This document shows positions 8,141 to 16,732 of a stretch of DNA of 64,000 nt, in pieces. The DNA is from G963662905 sp963676725 (GTDB lineage: Bacteria; Bacteroidota; Bacteroidia; Bacteroidales; WRLA01), in NCBI GenBank assembly GCA_963676725.1, contig OY781463.1, forward strand, positions 2,542,001-2,606,000, in the 5' to 3' direction. The notes under the pieces are model-generated. The model was not told where the DNA came from. It saw nothing but the letters and a program-made list of their open reading frames with translations, and searched no databases. Position 1 is the stretch's first letter; each line of letters opens with the position of its first letter. The translations under genes were made by a program, and so were the position numbers.

Positions 8141-9604
8141 ATGGATAAGTATTTTGAAAAGTTCCGCAAAAACACCATTGGTTTTGATGCCTCTTTTAAT
8201 AGTCCTTATGGTGAGCAAAAGTTAATCTACGCAGATTGGGTAGCATCCGGCAGATTATATGCCCCTATTGAAGAAAGGATTTCATACACTTTCGGCCCCT
8301 TTCTGGGGAATACACATACCGAAACAAGTGAAACAGGCACACTGATGACCAATTCCTATCATTTTGCCCATAAGCTCATTAAGAAGCATGTAAATGCAGC
8401 TTCCAGTGATGTAATCATAACATCCGGATTTGGGATGACAGGAGTTGTGAATAAATTTCAGCGTATCCTTGGCCTGAAGCTTTGCGGCGAATTAAGCCAT
8501 AAAGGTTGCCTAAAAAAAACCGATCGCCCTGTTGTATTCATCTCACATATGGAACATCACTCAAACCAAACCAGCTGGCTCGAAACCATTGCTGAAGTTG
8601 TGATTGTACCTCCGGGGGATGGCCTATTAATTTCACTCGACAATCTGCGTGATTGCCTACAAAAATACAAAGAAAGAAGTTTAAAAATTGGTGCATTTAC
8701 TGCTTGTTCAAATGTAACAGGTATTGAAACCCCATATCATGAAATGGCGAAAATCATGCATGAAAATGGCGGAATCTGCTTTATTGATTTTGCTGCTTCG
8801 GCACCCTATGTGGATATGGATATGCATCCTGTTGATGATCCCATGAAAAAACTCGATGCCATTTTCTTCTCTCCCCATAAATTCCTTGGCGGCCCCGGTT
8901 CGAGTGGTGTATTGATTTTTGATGCGAGTATGTATCATAATAAAACTCCGGATCAACCCGGTGGAGGCACAGTTGATTGGACAAACCCTTGGGGTGAATA
9001 CAAATATATCGATGATATTGAAGCCAGGGAAGATGGTGGCACACCCGGATTTTTGCAAGCCATTAAAACAGCCCTTTGCATCAAAGTGAAGGACGAAATG
9101 GGCACAAATAATATCCGTAAACGTGAAGAAGAACTGGTAAAACGATGCTTCGAAGGTATGAGGGCGATTAAAGGACTGCATATTCTTGCGAATAATGTAG
9201 ACGAGCGGCTAGGCATTATGTCCTTTTATATCGAAAAAGCCCATTATAATATGGTAGTAAAACTACTGAACGATCGTTTTGGCATTCAGGTACGTGGTGG
9301 CTGTGCATGTGCAGGAACTTATGGACATTACCTTCTCGATGTAAGTCACGAGCAATCGAGAGCCATTACAAGTAAAATTAATTTTGGGGATCTTAGCGAA
9401 AAACCCGGTTGGATCAGATTAAGCCTCCATCCAACAATGAGCAATGAAGAACTGGAATTTATCCTGATGGCAATTAATCAAGTTGCAATAAACCATGTTG
9501 AATGGGCAAAGGAATACGTTTATAATAAACACACCAACGAATTCCGGCATCATACAGAACCGGAAGATAAAAGCCAATGGGTAAAAGATTGGTTTGAATT
9601 CTAA
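8141..9604 (+). CDS. Class V aminotransferase (cysteine desulfurase-like)
   Basis: A 487-residue PLP enzyme of aminotransferase class V, the fold of cysteine desulfurases and selenocysteine lyases. The PLP-binding lysine is in FFSPHKFLGGPGSSG near residue 249. The aspartate and histidine that hold the cofactor are in GICFIDFAASAPYVDMDMHP. A cysteine-rich loop, VRGGCACAGTYGH near residue 387, sits where desulfurases have their active-site cysteine. It is 70-80 residues longer than SufS or IscS, mostly at the C-terminus, and no suf or isc genes flank it. It is therefore more likely a related enzyme of unassigned substrate than the house-keeping iron-sulfur desulfurase. Confidence 0.85.
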   Translation: MDKYFEKFRKNTIGFDASFNSPYGEQKLIYADWVASGRLYAPIEERISYTFGPFLGNTHTETSETGTLMTNSYHFAHKLIKKHVNAASSDVIITSGFGMTGVVNKFQRILGLKLCGELSHKGCLKKTDRPVVFISHMEHHSNQTSWLETIAEVVIVPPGDGLLISLDNLRDCLQKYKERSLKIGAFTACSNVTGIETPYHEMAKIMHENGGICFIDFAASAPYVDMDMHPVDDPMKKLDAIFFSPHKFLGGPGSSGVLIFDASMYHNKTPDQPGGGTVDWTNPWGEYKYIDDIEAREDGGTPGFLQAIKTALCIKVKDEMGTNNIRKREEELVKRCFEGMRAIKGLHILANNVDERLGIMSFYIEKAHYNMVVKLLNDRFGIQVRGGCACAGTYGHYLLDVSHEQSRAITSKINFGDLSEKPGWIRLSLHPTMSNEELEFILMAINQVAINHVEWAKEYVYNKHTNEFRHHTEPEDKSQWVKDWFEF

Positions 9605-9616
9605 GTCAAAAACAAA

Positions 9617-9649
9617 AAAAGCCCGAAACAAATTGTTTCGGGCTTTTTT
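9617..9649. terminator. Bidirectional intrinsic terminator
   Basis: A 9-bp stem GCCCGAAAC / GTTTCGGGC with a 5-base loop, flanked by A residues on the left and T residues on the right. It serves the aminotransferase gene (plus) and can serve the converging histidine kinase gene (minus). Confidence 0.9.
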
Positions 9650-9712
9650 ACACAATAGAATTAGATCCCATTGATAAAAAGTAACGGCTTTAATTCAAAC
9701 AAAAGTGGAGTA

Positions 9713-11749
9713 TTAAGAAATAAACCTTCCAATCTCTTGGAGCAGTTGGTTTCTACGTACCGGCTTTGCTAAAAACCCATCAAAACCCATTTCCAGATAT
9801 TTTTGGCCTTCACCTTCTGAAGCATAAGCCGTTTGCACAATCACAGGAAGATCCGGTTTATTCTGTTTCACCTGCTTCAGGGCATCGATGCCATTTAATA
9901 CAGGCATACGAACATCCATAAGAATAAGATCAAAATCCATTTTTCCTATAACATCAACCACCTCCTGCCCATTCCAGGCATGCACAATCTCTGCATTCAG
10001 GCTTCGCACTAACTCTTTCAAATAGACAAAATTCACTTCAAGATCATCGGCAATTAATATGCGTGACTTTTTACTTGGATCAGAATTGTTTTCAAGGCTC
10101 ATATCTGATGGGTTTAATTTTAATTCATCAAAGGGTAAAACAAGAACAAATTCACTTCCATTCGGTTCAAGAGGGACATAGTACAAATCACCTCCCATTA
10201 AGCGGGCAAGCCCTCTACTGATTGATAAACCCAAGCCTGTACCGGAATGGGTAATATTTACATTATTGGTTGCACGGTAAAACAGCTCAAAAATATTTGC
10301 ACGGTCTTTGCTTTCTATTCCTGGGCCTGTATCGCTTACATTTATCAGAACCTTATTGTTTTCAGTAGAACAGCTCAAATGAACACTTCCTTCTGTTGTG
10401 TATTTTATTGCATTTGCAAGAAGGTGATCAATAATTTTACGAACATAAAAAGGATCAGAAAAAAAATCCGGAATATCAGTAGGTATTTGCGAAATCAATT
10501 TTATCCCTTTTTTCTTCGCAAGAGGTTGAAATGCAGTCATCACTTCTAAGAGGAGGTCCAAAATAGATAGACGCTCATTATTAATGTTGATTTGCTTACT
10601 TTCTATCTGAGCAATTTCAACGATATCGGTAACAACAGAGAGGAGCATATGCCCACTATTCTTAATGATCGAAGCAAATTCCTTCATACTATCAGGGTCG
10701 AAATCACCTTTTTCCAAGACATCGGAGAAGCCAATAATACTATTTAGGGGTGTTCGAATTTCATGTGATATATTGGATAAAAAAGCAGATTTCAGACGGT
10801 CAGCTTCTTTTGCTTTTTCCATTGCAAGCCTCAATTGTTCTAATTGCCTTTTTCTATCGCGGATGTCGCGGGCAACTGCAATAATCATTTTTTGTTCGTC
10901 CTGAATAAAAATCTGTGCACTGATCTCACAATCAGTAAAAGAACCATCTTTGGCACGCAAGCGACACTCAAAGACCAAAGGATTTTTATTGCCTAATTTT
11001 CGACTCCAATTCTCAAGTGCAACCACATCCGGACAAATATCTGTAAAACTCATTGTGGCCATTTCTTCTGCCGAATAAGCCAACAAATTCAGAGCAATAT
11101 GATTTATTTCCTCGAATGTTCCAAATCGGTCAGGAAGTATTGGGAACACAAAAATAGCATCCCTTATTTGATTAAAAAATGTCCTGAATTTAAGTTCACT
11201 TCGCTCTATTTGTAATTCAGAATTTTTCTGTGAAGTAATATCGAGTATTAAACCTTCAAGATAGGTATTTCCAGTAACAACATCAGTGATCCTTCGGCCT
11301 CTTTCCCAAACCCAACGTAATTTCCCAAAGGCATCGATAATCCTGTAGCTTAATTCAAAGGCTTGATTTTCTGCAAGCGAAGACTGAATGTCGTCCCAAA
11401 CTTTCTTACGATCCTCGGGATGGATTAAGGACGAATAGAACACACGGCCTTCCAAAAAATCATTTTTCGGATAAGCAGTCAGGGCTGTTACTCCATCGTT
11501 GAGCAGGACCATTGTCCAATTCTTATCGTTTTTACATCGGTAAACCATACCGGGCAAATTAAGGAGCAATGTTCGGTAACTTTGTTCCTTAGCAATAAGG
11601 GATTCATGAGTTTCATTAAGGACTAAAGGGGATTCGGAGACATTTTTCCCCTGTAAAGCAGCGGTGAGCTGTTTGCGTAATTGCGCATTTTCTTCTTTCA
11701 AAGCCTTCAGCGCAACCTTAGCCTGGTTTAATTGTTCCGAATTATCCAT
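9713..11749 (-). CDS. Hybrid sensor histidine kinase with PAS domains and receiver
   Basis: A 678-residue cytosolic two-component protein with no membrane segment. In order: a coiled coil (about 1-45), a PAS domain with PAC motif (about 65-190; WVWERGRRITD), a second PAS domain (about 200-305), a HisKA domain with the phospho-accepting histidine in LSNISHEIRTPLNSIIGFS (about residue 330), a HATPase with the N box (HLLANAIKYT), G1 (DTGPGI) and G2 (GTGLGLSISRGL), and a C-terminal receiver whose phospho-acceptor is in LILMDVRMPVLNG. Being soluble, it likely senses an internal signal such as redox or a small ligand through PAS. No partner response regulator lies next to it. Confidence 0.93.
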   Translation of the reverse strand: MDNSEQLNQAKVALKALKEENAQLRKQLTAALQGKNVSESPLVLNETHESLIAKEQSYRTLLLNLPGMVYRCKNDKNWTMVLLNDGVTALTAYPKNDFLEGRVFYSSLIHPEDRKKVWDDIQSSLAENQAFELSYRIIDAFGKLRWVWERGRRITDVVTGNTYLEGLILDITSQKNSELQIERSELKFRTFFNQIRDAIFVFPILPDRFGTFEEINHIALNLLAYSAEEMATMSFTDICPDVVALENWSRKLGNKNPLVFECRLRAKDGSFTDCEISAQIFIQDEQKMIIAVARDIRDRKRQLEQLRLAMEKAKEADRLKSAFLSNISHEIRTPLNSIIGFSDVLEKGDFDPDSMKEFASIIKNSGHMLLSVVTDIVEIAQIESKQININNERLSILDLLLEVMTAFQPLAKKKGIKLISQIPTDIPDFFSDPFYVRKIIDHLLANAIKYTTEGSVHLSCSTENNKVLINVSDTGPGIESKDRANIFELFYRATNNVNITHSGTGLGLSISRGLARLMGGDLYYVPLEPNGSEFVLVLPFDELKLNPSDMSLENNSDPSKKSRILIADDLEVNFVYLKELVRSLNAEIVHAWNGQEVVDVIGKMDFDLILMDVRMPVLNGIDALKQVKQNKPDLPVIVQTAYASEGEGQKYLEMGFDGFLAKPVRRNQLLQEIGRFIS

Positions 11750-11771
11750 CGTTGTTTCGCCTGCTAATATA

Positions 11772-11807
11772 CAAATTTAAACAAATAAAAGCAAGATCTT
11801 CAACAAA
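11772..11807 (-). promoter_or_regulatory. Promoter of the hybrid histidine kinase gene
   Basis: On the minus strand: TTG at 11803-11801, a 21-base spacer, and TAAATTTG at 11779-11772, fitting the Bacteroidota promoter pattern. It lies 23 bases before the start codon. Confidence 0.5.
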
Positions 11808-12140
11808 TATGTGTTTCTATGTGTTTCATAGAGTCTTTACAAATGAATCCCAATATGCCTTCTCACATACTTATTGAATACATTTTCTTGTTTCATCCTA
11901 TTCCCCTCTCTCGGTAATTTAACGAAAACACGATCGCAGCCAAAACGAACAATACGCATTCGCATGAAGCATAACACCTAATTAAAACAGGCATTTGTTG
12001 AATATAGAAGATCCTTTTATGCCATTTCCATTCGCAACAGAAAAAATATGCTTCGATTCTAACAACAAAAAACGCTCAAACTACATACGAAAAGCACGTT
12101 GAAGGCGTTTTATCTATGATAAATAAGTTGGGTGATTAAA

Positions 12141-12182
12141 AATACCGGCACTAGAAATCCTTTGGAAATCTGTGCCGGTATT
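12141..12182 (-). terminator. Terminator after the OsmC gene
   Basis: An 11-bp stem AATACCGGCAC / GTGCCGGTATT with a 20-base loop. On the minus strand it runs into five T residues. Confidence 0.7.
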
Positions 12183-12242
12183 ACTTTATATAAGAATTCT
12201 TGAAAGCTTCGACTGAAAATCAGTCATATGCTAAGCCTGATT

Positions 12243-12659
12243 TTAATCTTCGATCACAATGCTATGTTCAATTTTCGCAGCTTTGGCAAGCATTGCGGTT
12301 ACACCACAATAACGATCCTGCGATAAGTTCACTGCTTTTTCGAGTTTTGCCATTGGCAAATCTTTCCCTTTGAATTTATAGGTCAAACGGATGGTATGAT
12401 AATATTTAGGATGCTCATCGGTCATATCACCTTCAGCTTCAACGCTAAATGAATCTGGTTCGACCCTCATTTTTTTAAGGATACTAATTACATCCATTGC
12501 AGTGCAACCGGCCAAACTCACGAGAAGTAAGGGTTTTGGGCGGGGTCCTCTATCATTTCCACCAACAGAAGCCATTGCATCAAGCACAATTCTATGATCA
12601 TTTACAGTAGCGTCAAATGACATATTTTCTGTCCAATTGAGATTTACTTTTTCTGCCAT
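12243..12659 (-). CDS. OsmC-family protein
   Basis: A 138-residue protein of the OsmC/Ohr superfamily, thiol peroxidases that reduce organic hydroperoxides. Both redox cysteines expected of the family are present: one in LAGCTAMDVISIL (about residue 52) and one in DRYCGVTAMLAKA (about residue 117). The central segment PKYYHTIRLTYKFKG is the usual beta-rich core. It is nearer the YhfA/OsmC branch than Ohr. It stands alone between a terminator and the end of the cobalamin operon, 79 bases downstream of the BtuG-like gene and with no strong signal between them. It could receive read-through from that operon. Confidence 0.9.
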   Translation of the reverse strand: MAEKVNLNWTENMSFDATVNDHRIVLDAMASVGGNDRGPRPKPLLLVSLAGCTAMDVISILKKMRVEPDSFSVEAEGDMTDEHPKYYHTIRLTYKFKGKDLPMAKLEKAVNLSQDRYCGVTAMLAKAAKIEHSIVIED

Positions 12660-12738
12660 AATAATTAATTAATATTTGTTCAATTAAGGTGTTTTCACAT
12701 AAAGAACATTTAGTTTCCGCTTTTGTTCGATCTCTTTT

Positions 12739-13794
12739 TTATTCAATAGCCAACATAAATCCGGGAATAATCCCAACACTAAGTTTTTTCTCAAACAAAG
12801 CATTTTTCTCAAATATAAAAACATCTCCATTCTGCTGATAATCCACTGCATCACTAACGAAAATATTGTTCTCTGTTACACTCAATCCATAATAAAGATT
12901 CCCATCCTGCTCAATAAAGACCTCTTGTGGAAGTGCAATGCTCTCATCGGACAATTTCCAAACACCCTGATTCAAATAGTATATTTCTCCATTTGAATAG
13001 CATAATGAAGAAGGAGAACTTTGAATATTGTCAAAGACTAAATTTCGATCAACGGATTGGGATTCTGGATTAATCCGCTGCAAAGATGGCTGTTCTTCAT
13101 TCGCATACCCCCCACTACTTAAAACCCAGATAAAACCATCATCATCTAGTATAATGCTGTTTGGTTCTTTCACTACAGGAATTTCGTTGATTAGTGTATT
13201 ATTCTCTATATCAATAACTTGCACACTTGTATTATCATATGCATTGAGGGAGGTCCAATTACAAGCATATACTTTTCCCTGAACAAGCAGCATATTTTCT
13301 ACCGCCTTTCCTGTTTGTATTTTCCCGCTTATCTCCATTGCATCCAGATCAAGCATCCAAATAAAAGGCTCGTAAAGATCACTCACATAAGCAAGATGTT
13401 CGTTAACAATAATCATATGACGTGGAGAAGTAAAACCCTCAATTGTTGCCAGGCTTTTCATATCGGATAAGCGCAGGACTTCAATGACAGCACTATTATT
13501 TACAATAACAAAAAGTTGCTCACCATCAAGGCTCAGGGATTGGGTAACATCACCCAGCGGTCGGTCGTTCTCCTGATAGAAGACATTATTGTACATTTTA
13601 TCCTCTGTACTATTATAAAAGCTCAGGCTGGCATTTCCATGCGTATAATTCCCTTCATTTACAATAAAAAGGCCTGTACCGGGATGATAATATGGGGAAA
13701 GATCATCATTCACTTCTCCAAAAGGCTCATCCTCAGAACATGATGCAAGAAAAACTATAATAATTCCAAATAAAATACTCTTGATTATTTTCAT
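12739..13794 (-). CDS. BtuG-like surface beta-propeller lipoprotein
   Basis: A 351-residue lipoprotein resembling the YncE/BtuG-type seven-bladed propellers. In Bacteroides BtuG caps the BtuB receptor and binds vitamin B12 extremely tightly (established for that family). The signal peptide ends in FLASC, followed by SEDEP. The acidic residues right after the cysteine fit the Bacteroidota lipoprotein export signal for surface display. The mature part has repeated blades, for example GTGLFIVNEGNYTHGNASLSFYN, SPRHMIIVNEHLAYVSD and EPNSIILDDDGFIWVLSSGG. Its ATG overlaps the receptor gene's stop by four bases, implying coupled translation. It is the last gene of the riboswitch-controlled operon. 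Cobamide binding is inferred from context and fold. Confidence 0.82.
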   Translation of the reverse strand: MKIIKSILFGIIIVFLASCSEDEPFGEVNDDLSPYYHPGTGLFIVNEGNYTHGNASLSFYNSTEDKMYNNVFYQENDRPLGDVTQSLSLDGEQLFVIVNNSAVIEVLRLSDMKSLATIEGFTSPRHMIIVNEHLAYVSDLYEPFIWMLDLDAMEISGKIQTGKAVENMLLVQGKVYACNWTSLNAYDNTSVQVIDIENNTLINEIPVVKEPNSIILDDDGFIWVLSSGGYANEEQPSLQRINPESQSVDRNLVFDNIQSSPSSLCYSNGEIYYLNQGVWKLSDESIALPQEVFIEQDGNLYYGLSVTENNIFVSDAVDYQQNGDVFIFEKNALFEKKLSVGIIPGFMLAIE

Positions 13795-15704
13795 TTTTTG
13801 CGGCTTTTTAAAGTTAGGTTCAGCCCTATGCGAAAATTTCTTCCGGGCATTGGCTGCCAGGCAACTACCTGATATGATGTATTCAAAATATTATTCAAAC
13901 GAAAATTCAAGCCAATATTAAATCGCTCTCTTTTTATCGTATAATTTACTCCAGCATCATGCAGAGTAAACGGCAGCATTCGTCTCAAGTTATCTGTTGT
14001 TGTATAGGAAGCGCCCGTATGATCCAAGGAGTAAAATGCAGTAAAGCGCTTAAAGGAATAATGCACAAATAATCTCCAGCTTTGTTCCGGGGTATAGATC
14101 AACTGCATATCTTGCTCGTCAAGCGCTTTCGTAAATGTATAAGCCGGCCTAAGCTCGACATCACCGAAAAACGAATGAAATTTTATGTTTGCCGAGGCCT
14201 CAATTCCGGTCGTATGCACTTCGCTGATATTCACAGGAGTCCAATAACTAAAAACACTGTCAGGGCGCCATTGTATGCGGTTTGTGATCGTACTCATGAA
14301 TCCACTTGCAGAAAACCCTATATCAAGAATTGGCGATTGTAAAATGGACGCATCCACACCGATTTCCTCCATCCAACCTGATTCCGCTTGTAAACCTGCA
14401 TTGCCTCCGGGAATCCAATATAAATCGTTTAGGTTAGGCAAATGTGTGTTTTTATTGATATTCAAACGAAGCGAGAGTTTATTCTCCCTTATCAAATGAT
14501 ATTTGATTCCTAGCGACGGGCTCACAAAGGGAAAAAATCCGGAAGCAGTTTCAGCACGAGCCATGAGCATGAAATCAATCCTGCTGTGCGGATGATATGA
14601 AAATCCGGCGATTGCAGAAAACAAGGATCTGCTTTTGTCTTCCTCGTAGTTATTCGACTGAACTATATGTTGCTGAAAATCAAGCCCAATACTAAACTCT
14701 ATATTTGCTTGTAATTGGTATTCGTTTTTGACCCGACCAAAAACCGAATGCACCTTATTAATGGATTCAATCCCGGCAACTTTATTCCGATAATTCATAT
14801 AATCAAATACATAACCAATACTTCCACTGAATTTTCCATTCTGATAAAACTTTTCATAATCGGCCACAGAACGCAAAAAAGAATGTTCTTGCTGTTCATT
14901 TCCGGAAATAGGGCGCACAGTGATTGGCGGGGGAATATGACGATCTTCCTTTTGAAACCATGCTTTTATAGACAACTGCTGTTTACTATCCGGGCGAAAA
15001 TAAAATGCTTGCATTGCACTAATGCTCTTTCGATCAGCATCAGTACGAATTTCTTCAGGCGGATCCGTTAAGCTTCTTGCATTGTTTTTATATGGGAAAT
15101 CATTTTCTGATGATTCATAAGCAATGCGTGTTTCAGAAAGCCATTTATCCGATTTTAATCGTACGGATGCCATGCTTTGCAGATTAGAAAAACTGGCAAC
15201 AGATTGCAAAAATCGCACACATTCCTCTGATTGCCAATTGGCTTTATTGCTCATAACAACACTACCCCCCAAGGCACCGCTGCCTTCTGTCAGGCTGCTT
15301 CCACCGTAAAGGACATCAAGCTGATCGAGCATAAACACAGGCAATTGACTAAAATCGACCTGTCCGAGCATGGGAGAATTAATATTTAAGCCGTTCCAAT
15401 AAACCTGGGTATGTGTTGCCCCAGCCCCCCGAAATGATGATGTCGCGATTGAACCCGGCCCATAATTTTTAATAAATAAAGGCGTATTTGCCTGTAACAA
15501 AGTGGCAAGGTTTTCTTGTACCGATAATGAAATAATCATGGAATCGATATGTTCGCTTTTCAAAACTTCCTGAGAAGAAGCATCCTTCGCAGAAATACTT
15601 ACTTCATCAAGGCGAATCGTATCCATGATAAAATTCTCCTGAGCTTTCAATCCCGTTAAAAGGAAAACAATCAAGCAAAGACCGATGAAGCCGGAGCGTA
15701 TCAT
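13791..15704 (-). CDS. btuB: TonB-dependent cobalamin receptor, BtuB type
   Basis: A 637-residue outer-membrane receptor that should bring cobalamin into the periplasm using TonB energy. A signal peptide (ending LTGLKAQ) is followed by a plug domain (about 30-150) with SSFRGAGATHTQVYWNGLNINSP and LYGGSSLTEGSGALGG, then a 22-strand-type barrel to the end. It lacks the N-terminal carboxypeptidase-like domain common in SusC-type receptors, and its size matches BtuB (about 600-640). Assignment to cobalamin rests on the riboswitch and the BtuG-like partner rather than on sequence alone. It begins three bases after the preceding gene's stop. No btuCDF transporter genes lie in this window. Confidence 0.88.
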   Translation of the reverse strand: MIRSGFIGLCLIVFLLTGLKAQENFIMDTIRLDEVSISAKDASSQEVLKSEHIDSMIISLSVQENLATLLQANTPLFIKNYGPGSIATSSFRGAGATHTQVYWNGLNINSPMLGQVDFSQLPVFMLDQLDVLYGGSSLTEGSGALGGSVVMSNKANWQSEECVRFLQSVASFSNLQSMASVRLKSDKWLSETRIAYESSENDFPYKNNARSLTDPPEEIRTDADRKSISAMQAFYFRPDSKQQLSIKAWFQKEDRHIPPPITVRPISGNEQQEHSFLRSVADYEKFYQNGKFSGSIGYVFDYMNYRNKVAGIESINKVHSVFGRVKNEYQLQANIEFSIGLDFQQHIVQSNNYEEDKSRSLFSAIAGFSYHPHSRIDFMLMARAETASGFFPFVSPSLGIKYHLIRENKLSLRLNINKNTHLPNLNDLYWIPGGNAGLQAESGWMEEIGVDASILQSPILDIGFSASGFMSTITNRIQWRPDSVFSYWTPVNISEVHTTGIEASANIKFHSFFGDVELRPAYTFTKALDEQDMQLIYTPEQSWRLFVHYSFKRFTAFYSLDHTGASYTTTDNLRRMLPFTLHDAGVNYTIKRERFNIGLNFRLNNILNTSYQVVAWQPMPGRNFRIGLNLTLKSRKK

Positions 15705-15707
15705 TTT

Positions 15708-16676
15708 TTAGTTCTTTATAAATTTAATGCTTGTTGAGCGACCATCTTTCCACTGCATCAACAAAACATAGATCCCTGCTTTAAATTGAGATATATTAAT
15801 CGAAGGAGCATATTCTTGATTTACAAACTGTTTCCCTGTAATCCCATAGATTTGCAGTTTAGTAAGATCTGAGGGGGTGCAATCTATATACAGCATATCC
15901 TCAACAAGCAATGGATAAACCTTATACTTATACTCAGACTCTTGAATTGCATTGCCATCGTCCTGATGAATGACACCAACAGCATCGAGATCGAAACCTC
16001 CTGATTCAAAGGCTGTAGGATATGGATCATTGATGATATTGCCCTGAGAATCAAAGGATGCATTTTCTGTTTGAATGCTTCCGCAAACATCCAGAATACG
16101 AATGCGAATAATATGATTCACATCAAGTCCGTCAATATCTTTTAAATCTTCCAGATCGAAGGGAGTTCCAAATCCTTGCCGATATTTACCTGCCAGATTA
16201 TGAATTTTTTCCGGATCAATTATACCAAAGGGTTCGACCTGTACATCGGTTTGTGTATATGAAACCGCAGGAAAACGGACGAAATAATCCCCATCGCTGC
16301 TTACTTCAACAAAAGCCAATTCAAGAAAATCATCGCTAAAGGAATTTTCAAAGACGGCAAAATCAAATCCAGAACCATTTGTTATTGGATACTCGAAACT
16401 TAAGATTGCCTGACCAAAATCGCCAAGGCTTAGCACTGAAACAGCCATTCCTTCGGCTTTTCCCGTTGCCATACTTTCATCTCCAAAAGAGGCATATCCT
16501 AGCTCTGGACTGGCAGCATCCATAAGGCCACGCTCTATTTGGCAGACTGTTGCCCAATGAACAAAAATGCTACTGTCCATATAAATAGCTGTGCTCCCAT
16601 CCTTTCCGGCTGCAGGTGCAAATTGTGCCTGAACGAATATTGGTAGAAAAAAAATGAATATAAAATACTGTTTCAT
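15708..16676 (-). CDS. T9SS-sorted surface protein of the cobalamin operon
   Basis: A 322-residue secreted protein: signal peptide (ending FVQAQ), a central domain of about 225 residues, and a C-terminal type IX sorting domain (about 250-322, ending with ISQFKAGIYVLLM and a final SIKFIKN). The central domain contains FAPAAGKDGSTAIYMDSS, a beta-sandwich stretch with DFAVFENSF and LAFVEVSSDG, and FGTPFDLEDL and GFDLDAVGVIH. I know this pattern from uncharacterised cell-surface proteins that often accompany cobalamin receptors in Bacteroidota, but not a proven function. It may be a cobamide-binding accessory comparable in role to BtuH, which is inference. It lies between the propeller gene (56-base gap) and btuB (3-base gap). 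Confidence 0.78.
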   Translation of the reverse strand: MKQYFIFIFFLPIFVQAQFAPAAGKDGSTAIYMDSSIFVHWATVCQIERGLMDAASPELGYASFGDESMATGKAEGMAVSVLSLGDFGQAILSFEYPITNGSGFDFAVFENSFSDDFLELAFVEVSSDGDYFVRFPAVSYTQTDVQVEPFGIIDPEKIHNLAGKYRQGFGTPFDLEDLKDIDGLDVNHIIRIRILDVCGSIQTENASFDSQGNIINDPYPTAFESGGFDLDAVGVIHQDDGNAIQESEYKYKVYPLLVEDMLYIDCTPSDLTKLQIYGITGKQFVNQEYAPSINISQFKAGIYVLLMQWKDGRSTSIKFIKN

Positions 16677-16732
16677 AATAAAGTAGATGAATCCCTGCGC
16701 AAAAACACATACAGGGATTCATCGGTAGATAT

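Larger units (their letters stand above)
11750..12242. other. Intergenic region, no gene seen
   Basis: A 493-base gap. Its left end holds the likely promoter of the histidine kinase gene and its right end the hairpin after the OsmC gene. A second hairpin-like element lies at 12071-12110 (AACGCTCAA / TTGAAGGCGTT with a long loop) and has a T-run on the minus strand. No recognisable RNA gene or reading frame was found between them. Confidence 0.5.

Noticed and set aside
8708..9181. A 157-codon frame on the minus strand inside the class V aminotransferase gene
   Set aside because: It lies wholly opposite a gene with clear catalytic motifs and resembles no family; it is a shadow of that gene's codon use.
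12068..12117. The long-loop hairpin upstream of the histidine kinase gene as a small RNA gene
   Set aside because: Only a T-run after an imperfect stem on the minus strand is seen, with no promoter; it is better read as a second terminator after the OsmC gene.
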